Shown: piece by piece, positions 7,305-11,932 of the stretch | Layout of the letters: each line of letters starts with the position of its first letter | How positions within the stretch are numbered: position 1 is the stretch's first letter | Assembly (NCBI GenBank): GCA_005877675.1 | Contig: VBNZ01000023.1 | Location: 1 to 11,932 of the forward strand | Direction of reading: 5' to 3' | Source of the DNA: Gammaproteobacteria bacterium | GTDB taxonomy: Bacteria > Pseudomonadota > Gammaproteobacteria > Xanthomonadales > Rhodanobacteraceae | DNA: 11,932 nucleotides | Position numbers and translations under genes: made by a program | Notes under the pieces: generated by a model | Databases searched by the model: none | What the model saw: the letters and a program-made list of their open reading frames with translations, nothing else | What the model was told of the DNA's origin: nothing

Positions 7305-7640
7305 ATGAACCTGCAGCAACTCGCCAACGAACACTGCCAGCCGCGCAAGGGCGCCGAGCATGCGCTCGACAACGCACGCACGAATGAGTTGTTGCGTGCC
7401 CTGCCCGGCTGGTCACTCGCGGCCGACGGCAAGGCAATCAGCAAGAATTTCAAGTTCAGCGACTTCCATCGCACGATCGGCTTCGTCAATGCTTTGGCCT
7501 ACTTCGCCAACCGCGAAGATCACCACCCTGATCTCGAGGTCGGCTATGGCCACTGCCGCGTGCGCTGGTCGACGCACGATGTCGGCGGACTTTCGCTCAA
7601 CGATTTTATCTGCGCTGCCAAAACCGAGGTGCTGCTGTAG
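7305..7640 (+). CDS. phhB: 4a-hydroxytetrahydrobiopterin dehydratase (pterin-4a-carbinolamine dehydratase)
   Basis: A 111-residue protein of the PCD/DCoH family, the normal length for bacteria. It has the signature His-His-Pro in NREDHHPDLEV (His73, His74), then the YGHCRVRWSTHDVGGLSLNDF segment with His91 and Asp92. The histidines are the catalytic groups in the family. The enzyme dehydrates the 4a-hydroxy-pterin made by aromatic amino acid hydroxylases such as phenylalanine hydroxylase, so the quinonoid cofactor can be recycled; it acts in the cytoplasm. No hydroxylase gene is in the window. The start is supported by an ACGGAG ribosome site 8 nt upstream of ATG 7305. The TAG stop lies inside the first REP-like repeat. 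Confidence 0.95.
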   Translation: MNLQQLANEHCQPRKGAEHALDNARTNELLRALPGWSLAADGKAISKNFKFSDFHRTIGFVNALAYFANREDHHPDLEVGYGHCRVRWSTHDVGGLSLNDFICAAKTEVLL

Positions 7641-7660
7641 GGGCGCAATTTATTGCGCCC
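7637..7660 (+). repeat. REP-like palindrome, copy 1 (inverted pair with 7686–7709)
   Basis: The copy reads GTAG then a perfect palindrome, GGGCGCAAT–TT–ATTGCGCCC (7641–7660). Its GTAG end contains the phhB stop codon. The unit recurs in opposite orientation 25 nt further on. This is the layout of paired repetitive extragenic palindromes (REPINs) that are mobilised by RAYT transposases. No RAYT gene is in this window. Confidence 0.8.
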
Positions 7661-7685
7661 GGCTCGTAGCGTCGGAAAGCAAGGC

Positions 7686-7709
7686 GGGCGCGATTTATCG
7701 CGCCCCTAC
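7686..7709 (-). repeat. REP-like palindrome, copy 2 (inverted)
   Basis: This copy is a perfect palindrome, GGGCGCGAT–TT–ATCGCGCCC (7686–7705), followed by CTAC, so on the minus strand it starts GTAG like copy 1. It differs from copy 1 by an A→G change in one arm and the matching T→C change in the other, keeping the hairpin fully paired. Its CTA at 7706–7708 is the rluC stop codon on the minus strand. The pair probably also helps end both convergent transcripts. Confidence 0.8.
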
Positions 7710-8716
7710 ATGCGTGGCTTACCTTTTCTCGACACCCCGCGCGGCAGCGCATCGAGCACCGCGGCAAGATCGGGCGCTAGCGGCGTGGAGAAGCTGTAGC
7801 TCTTGCCGCCGAGCTCGAATTCGAAGCGTGCCGCGTGCAGAAACAGGCGCTTGAGCCCGTAGCCGCGCATGTTCGTATTGAAACCGCGTTCGCCGTATTT
7901 CTCGTCGCCCGCCAGTGGATGCTCAATATGCTGCGCATGCACGCGGATCTGATGCGTGCGCCCGGTGTACAAATCCACCTCGGCCAGGCTCGCGTCCTCA
8001 AACACATCGAGGATATGGAATCGCGTCAGCGCCGGCTTGCCGTCGTCGCTCACGCGCACCATGCGCTCGCCACCCTGCAGGATCGATTTGCGCAACGGCG
8101 CATTGACGTCGAACTTGGCTTTGTGCGTGTGCCCCTTGAGTAGCGCGAGATACTGTTTGGTCGTCTGATTGTCGCGGATCAACTCCTGCAGTCCGGTCAA
8201 CGCACTGCGCTTGCGCGCGAACACGAGCACGCCGCTGGTATCGCGATCGAGTCGATGCGCCAATTCAAGCGTGTCGCTCGGACGCGCCGCACGCAACAGC
8301 TCGATCGCGCCGAATGTCACGCCGCTGCCGCCGTGGCTGGCGACGCCGCTCGGTTTGTCGAGCACGAGAAAGTCGCGATCCTCATGAATGATCGCACGCT
8401 CGATCGCTTCAAGTTGCGCCTGCGGCGGCGCACCCGGATTGGCTGCTTCGCCTACGCGCACGGGCGGAATGCGCACCTGATCGCCTCCTGCAACCCGGGT
8501 ATCGGCCTTCGCGCGCTTGCCGTTGACCCGCACCTGCCCCGTACGCACGATGCGGTAGATCAGGCTCTTGGGCACCCCTTTGAGCTGCCCCGCAAGGAAA
8601 TTATCGATGCGCTGGCCGTCTCTATCGTCCGGAACCGTGACCATACGCACACTCGGAACTGGTTGGTCCGAGTCGAGATTCTGCTTGCCGATTGGGCGCG
8701 AAGTTGCCGCCATCAT
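7706..8716 (-). CDS. rluC: 23S rRNA pseudouridine synthase RluC
   Basis: A 336-residue RluA-family pseudouridine synthase (E. coli RluC about 319). An N-terminal S4 RNA-binding domain (about 35–85, DGQRIDNFLAGQLKGVPKSLIYR and VRVNGKRA) precedes the catalytic domain. That domain has the LVLDKPSGVASHGG segment (about 117–130), the HRLDRDTSG motif with catalytic Asp157, the YLALLKG strand, and the closing LYTGRTHQIRVH motif (about 249–260). RluC makes pseudouridines at 955, 2504 and 2580 (E. coli numbering) in 23S rRNA. Synteny with divergent rne, as in E. coli, supports RluC over RluD or RluA. The frame is open further upstream, but ATG 8716 gives the family length and has AGGA about 9 nt before it. 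ATG 8713 directly follows and is an alternative. Confidence 0.93.
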   Translation of the reverse strand: MMAATSRPIGKQNLDSDQPVPSVRMVTVPDDRDGQRIDNFLAGQLKGVPKSLIYRIVRTGQVRVNGKRAKADTRVAGGDQVRIPPVRVGEAANPGAPPQAQLEAIERAIIHEDRDFLVLDKPSGVASHGGSGVTFGAIELLRAARPSDTLELAHRLDRDTSGVLVFARKRSALTGLQELIRDNQTTKQYLALLKGHTHKAKFDVNAPLRKSILQGGERMVRVSDDGKPALTRFHILDVFEDASLAEVDLYTGRTHQIRVHAQHIEHPLAGDEKYGERGFNTNMRGYGLKRLFLHAARFEFELGGKSYSFSTPLAPDLAAVLDALPRGVSRKGKPRM

Positions 8717-8745
8717 TGGAAAATTTCCTAATCTTTTGCTACTAT
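8716..8745 (+). promoter_or_regulatory. rne promoter candidate
   Basis: TTGGAA (8716–8721) and TACTAT (8740–8745), each 4/6 matches to the sigma-70 boxes, are 18 nt apart. Transcription would start near 8752 and give a leader of about 347 nt, close to the length of the E. coli rne leader. The −35 touches the rluC start codon on the other strand. Confidence 0.45.
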
Positions 8746-8751
8746 CGCACT

Positions 8752-9098
8752 GCACAACGCGCTTTGAGCCGGCTTTGCCGGCCGCAATGGCGCACTCGAC
8801 CGCGACGCCCTCGCGCGCCGGAGCGGAACTCCAGTGGAGCCCTCCCGACGCACGCGGTAATCGTAACGGTTCGAGTCGAGAATTACTCATCGCCGGAAAG
8901 GCGGTGCGGGGTTCCGGTTGCGCACAACGGGCTTTGAATAACCGCCAGGCGCGAAAAAACGCGCCGGCATTGCAAGGCGCTCCCGCGGACGCGAAACCAT
9001 CGCCCGCGGTCGACGCGAACCCGCGCGGTCTTGGCTTTCGAGCCGATCTGCGCGACTCGCGACGCGAATGCGGTAGAGCGCACGAAAGGATAGTAAAA
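8752..9098 (+). promoter_or_regulatory. Long structured 5' leader of rne
   Basis: About 350 nt without a credible gene lie before rne. They contain a 6-bp hairpin, GCCGGC-TTT-GCCGGC (8768–8782), a CGCC/GGCG hairpin (8891–8903) and GGCGCG-AAAAAA-CGCGCC (8948–8965). They also hold a 16-nt near-identical repeat, GCACAACGnGCTTTGA, at 8752–8767 and 8922–8937, and three copies of GACGCGAA (8988–8995, 9012–9019, 9061–9068). In enterobacteria RNase E limits its own synthesis by cleaving mRNA bearing a long structured rne leader; pseudomonads have a different conserved rne leader motif. The role here is inferred from position and structure. rluC promoter elements on the other strand must also lie here, but I see no clear boxes. 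Confidence 0.5.
9084..9090 (+). promoter_or_regulatory. Ribosome binding site of rne
   Basis: GAAAGGA ends 8 nt before ATG 9099, a good Shine–Dalgarno match, and confirms the rne start, which also matches the conserved MKRMLINAT beginning of RNase E. Confidence 0.8.
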
Positions 9099-11932
9099 AT
9101 GAAACGCATGTTAATCAACGCAACTCAGCGTGAAGAGTTGCGTGTGGCTATCGTGGATGGCCAATCGCTGTACGATCTCGACATCGAGATCCCGTCGAAA
9201 GAACAGAAAAAGGCCAATATCTATAAAGGCCGCATCACCCGCGTCGAGCCCTCGCTCGAAGCCTGCTTCGTCGACTACGGCGCCGAACGCCACGGCTTCC
9301 TGCCGCTCAAGGAAATCTCGCGCGACTACTTCGCCAACGGCGTCGATCACAATCGCGCCGGCATTCGCGAGTTGCTCAAGGAAGGCCAGGAGCTGCTGGT
9401 ACAGGTCGACAAGGAAGAGCGCGGCAACAAGGGCGCAGCCCTTACCACGTTCATCTCGCTCGCGGGCCGCTACCTCGTACTGATGCCGAACAACCCGCGC
9501 GCCGGTGGCGTGTCGCGGCGCATCGAAGGCGACGACCGCGCCAACCTCAAGGAAGAACTCGACAAGCTCAATCTGCCCGACGAGATGGGTCTGATTATCC
9601 GCACCGCCGGCGTCGGCCGCGACGCGGAAGAGCTGCAGTGGGATCTGGACTATCTCTTGCAGGTGTGGAAAGCGATTTCCGACGCCGCGGTAAGCCGCCC
9701 TGCCGCATTCCTGATCTACCAGGAATCGAAACTCATCATCCGCGCGCTGCGCGATTACCTGCGCAACGATATCGGCGAAATCCTGATCGACAGCGAGGAG
9801 TTGTACGGCGACGCGCGCGAGTTCGTGCAGCAGGTTATGCCGAATAACCTGCGCAAGCTCAAGCTGTACCAGGACACGGTGCCGCTGTTCTCGCGCTATC
9901 AAATCGAGACGCAGATCGAGAACGCGTTCGATCGCAATGTGCGCCTGCCCTCGGGTGGCTCCATCGTGGTCGACCAGACCGAAGCCCTCACCGCAATCGA
10001 CGTGAACTCGTCGAAGGCGACCAAGGGTTCGGACATCGAGGAGACTGCGTTCAACACCAATCTCGAAGCTGCGGTCGAAGTCGCGCGCCAGCTGCGCCTG
10101 CGCGATGCCGGCGGCCTGATCGTGATCGACTTCATCGACATGGAAAATCCGCGCCACCAGCGCGAAGTCGAAGAGAAGCTCAAGGACGCGCTGCGCTACG
10201 ATCGCGCGCGTGTGCAGGTCGGCCGTATCTCGCGCTTCGGCCTGCTCGAAATGTCACGTCAGCGCCTGCGCCCGAGCCTGGGCGAATCCACTCAGATCGT
10301 GTGCCCGCGCTGCGAAGGCCATGGCCGTATCCGCAGCGTCGAATCGCTGTCGCTGTCGGTGCTGCGTCTGGTCGAAGAGCAGGCGATGAAAGAAAAGACC
10401 GGCCAGGTGCTGGTGCAGACGCCGCCGTCGATTGCGAACTTCCTGCTCAACGAGAAGCGCAAAAATCTGGTCGAGATCGAACTGCGCCACGAGGTGCCGA
10501 TCATCGTCGTCGCCGACGACAAGCTCGAAACGCCGCATTTCGAAATCGAGCGCATCAAATCAAACGAACTCGGCAACGAGGTCAAGGCGAGCTACGAGCG
10601 CACGACACCGGTCGTGTCCGCACCGCCGCCGCAAATCGCCAAGCCTGGTAGCGAGCCGGAGAAGCCTGCGGTTTCCGGGGTAGTGCCGGCAAGTCCTGCG
10701 CCGGTAAAACCCGAAATCGAAACACCGGCGCCCGCACAGATCGCGCAGCCGGTCGCTAAGGCGGCTGCGCCGCGCAAAGGATTCTTTGCGCGCGTCGCCG
10801 AGAGTCTGTTTGGCTCGGCCCCCGCCGCAGCGCCGGCGCCTTCCACGACCGGTAGCGCGAACACGCGTCCCGCGTCTGCGCGTGGGAATACGCGCGACGC
10901 GCGCGCGAACGACAATCGTCCGCAACGCGAGGGACGCAATGACCGGCCGCGTGATCAGCAAGCGCGTCGCGGCGAAGGCAACCGCCGCGATCGGGATCAG
11001 CGTCAACAGGACAACCGCGACAAGCAGCGTGGCAACGAACCGCGCCAGACAGCGCCGAAGCCGCAGCAGCAACAAAATCAGCAGCGCAAGCCGCAACAGG
11101 CTGCTGCAACCGAGCGTCCGCCGCAGACGGCACGTGCCGCAGCGAACGAGTCGGCCGGCGCGCCCGTGCGCGCCGAACGCGAGGCAGCGCCTGTCTCAGC
11201 CGAATCGACAATCCGCGATGCCGCAATATTGGCGCAAACTGTTGCCGCCGCAGCCCTTGCATCCGAGTCCAAGCCGACATTGCCGACAACACCATCGAAT
11301 GACGATGGCGCCGAAGCGGGTGACGCTACGCGCTCGCGCCGCCGCGGCCGCCGTGGTGGCCGTCGCCGTCGTCGCGGTGGCGAAGCCGGCGTGGTTGAAG
11401 GCGTCAGCGCCGACACCGTTACGCAGGACGATTTGGTGATCGACTTCGACGACGAGGACGCAGGTCCCGCGTCGACGCCAGTGCAAGCTTCGATTGCCGC
11501 ACCGGCAATTGGGTCTTCGTCCGCGCATGCCGAGAACATGCAGGGCGAGGCAAAGGTGGCGAGCTCGGACGCACAGGCAGTGAGTACGCAACCAGCGCCT
11601 GTTACGCCGGCGTTCCTCGCGCCCGCGCTCGAATCGGTACAGGCAGTAGCCGAGCCGTCGAAATCGGACTCAGTGGATGCGCCGGCACCGACCCCAGCAC
11701 CCGCCGAGCCCGCTGGCGTTGCGGCGCCTGACGTAGCCGTCACGCAAACCGCATCGACCACGGCCGCTGTTTCGCCTGAGGTGAGCCAGACCAATGCTCC
11801 CGCGCTCGTAACCGGCACGCCTGCTACAGCGCCCGCACCGGCCCCTTCGAACTCTGTATCGACCAGCCCGGCCGTGACGCAAATTCAGCAGCCGCTATTG
11901 CTCGATATCGACGCGCCGCCCGCCGCAGACCT
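9099..11932 (+). CDS. rne: Ribonuclease E (3' end beyond window)
   Basis: The frame is open for 944 codons to the window edge. The catalytic half closely follows E. coli RNase E. It starts MKRMLINATQREELRVA; the S1 RNA-binding region is about 37–120 (KKANIYKGRITRVEPSLEA). The 5' sensor and RNase H-like segments follow. The DNase I-like active site has Asp301 (TAIDVNS) and Asp344 (VIDFIDM), and the Zn-link is CPRC at 402–405. Each lies two residues before its E. coli counterpart. The small domain ends near 520. The C-terminal half is disordered: a GFFARVAESLFG amphipathic helix at about 561–572, where E. coli has its membrane-targeting sequence; an Arg/Gln/Asn-rich segment at about 590–670; an Arg cluster at 745–761 (SRRRGRRGG then RRRRRGG); then a Pro/Ala-rich tail. 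RNase E starts mRNA decay, processes rRNA and tRNA, and scaffolds the degradosome at the inner membrane. No stop is seen, so the protein exceeds 944 residues. Confidence 0.97.
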   Translation, partial: MKRMLINATQREELRVAIVDGQSLYDLDIEIPSKEQKKANIYKGRITRVEPSLEACFVDYGAERHGFLPLKEISRDYFANGVDHNRAGIRELLKEGQELLVQVDKEERGNKGAALTTFISLAGRYLVLMPNNPRAGGVSRRIEGDDRANLKEELDKLNLPDEMGLIIRTAGVGRDAEELQWDLDYLLQVWKAISDAAVSRPAAFLIYQESKLIIRALRDYLRNDIGEILIDSEELYGDAREFVQQVMPNNLRKLKLYQDTVPLFSRYQIETQIENAFDRNVRLPSGGSIVVDQTEALTAIDVNSSKATKGSDIEETAFNTNLEAAVEVARQLRLRDAGGLIVIDFIDMENPRHQREVEEKLKDALRYDRARVQVGRISRFGLLEMSRQRLRPSLGESTQIVCPRCEGHGRIRSVESLSLSVLRLVEEQAMKEKTGQVLVQTPPSIANFLLNEKRKNLVEIELRHEVPIIVVADDKLETPHFEIERIKSNELGNEVKASYERTTPVVSAPPPQIAKPGSEPEKPAVSGVVPASPAPVKPEIETPAPAQIAQPVAKAAAPRKGFFARVAESLFGSAPAAAPAPSTTGSANTRPASARGNTRDARANDNRPQREGRNDRPRDQQARRGEGNRRDRDQRQQDNRDKQRGNEPRQTAPKPQQQQNQQRKPQQAAATERPPQTARAAANESAGAPVRAEREAAPVSAESTIRDAAILAQTVAAAALASESKPTLPTTPSNDDGAEAGDATRSRRRGRRGGRRRRRGGEAGVVEGVSADTVTQDDLVIDFDDEDAGPASTPVQASIAAPAIGSSSAHAENMQGEAKVASSDAQAVSTQPAPVTPAFLAPALESVQAVAEPSKSDSVDAPAPTPAPAEPAGVAAPDVAVTQTASTTAAVSPEVSQTNAPALVTGTPATAPAPAPSNSVSTSPAVTQIQQPLLLDIDAPPAAD

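Noticed and set aside
7203..7361. Longer NfuA start
   Set aside because: Upstream starts lie at or before a TATAAT box and add residues absent from the family; MIHVSDSAQ matches the usual NfuA beginning.
8768..8782. GCCGGC-TTT-GCCGGC hairpin as a terminator
   Set aside because: No T run follows on either strand; it is more likely part of the rne leader structure.
8717..9118. N-terminal extension of rluC (frame stays open to 9118)
   Set aside because: The added 134 residues do not resemble RluC, would run through the rne leader and past the rne start, and the ATG at 8716 gives the normal length.
9111..10157. 348-codon minus-strand open frame opposite rne
   Set aside because: It lies wholly over the conserved catalytic half of RNase E and has no motif of its own.
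11078..11818. Ala/Ser-rich 246-codon minus-strand frame over the rne tail
   Set aside because: Low-complexity antisense of the Ala/Pro/Arg-rich RNase E tail; no domain or ribosome site.

Overview
The window looks like chromosomal DNA of a GC-rich gammaproteobacterium. The best guess is the Xanthomonadales/Lysobacterales (Rhodanobacteraceae-like). This rests on three things: the divergent rluC–rne arrangement, a two-domain NfuA, and an RNase E that closely follows the E. coli catalytic half but has its own Arg/Pro/Ala-rich tail. The lineage is inferred from family resemblance, not from a search.

Left part (1–5506, minus strand): a tripartite-type efflux operon read right to left. A periplasmic adaptor lipoprotein (4250–5506) is followed by a first RND permease (537–4253) and a second RND permease cut by the window edge (1–540). 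Both junctions are 4-base GTGA overlaps, so the three genes are probably translationally coupled. The order adaptor–RND–RND resembles mdtABC-type heteromeric pumps. The first permease is about 190 residues longer than a normal RND protein, and two insertions account for the excess. One is a roughly 145-residue block of extra hydrophobic segments between TM6 and TM7, encoded by DNA of clearly lower GC. The other is a roughly 47-residue Ser/Asn/Gly/Ala linker in the C-terminal periplasmic domain. The adaptor also carries a low-complexity Ala/Lys/Asp insertion.

Middle (5507–7660): a noncoding gap, then two tandem small c-type cytochrome genes. The first (5863–6167) has lost its CxxCH heme site together with a frameshift and is called a pseudogene; the second (6179–6532) is intact. 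A bidirectional terminator separates them from convergent nfuA (iron–sulfur carrier). nfuA and phhB (pterin-4a-carbinolamine dehydratase) are divergent, with interleaved candidate promoters.

Right part (7637–11932): phhB and rluC (23S rRNA pseudouridine synthase) converge on a pair of inverted REP-like palindromes. Their outer ends supply the stop codons of both genes. rluC and rne are divergent. rne (RNase E) has a candidate promoter giving a leader of about 350 nt, with hairpins and repeats, in keeping with the autoregulated long leaders known for rne. Its coding sequence runs off the right edge. The region therefore combines envelope efflux, respiratory cytochrome, Fe–S assembly, and rRNA modification/RNA decay genes. 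The most unusual items are the enlarged RND permease, the heme-less cytochrome remnant, and the REP pair.
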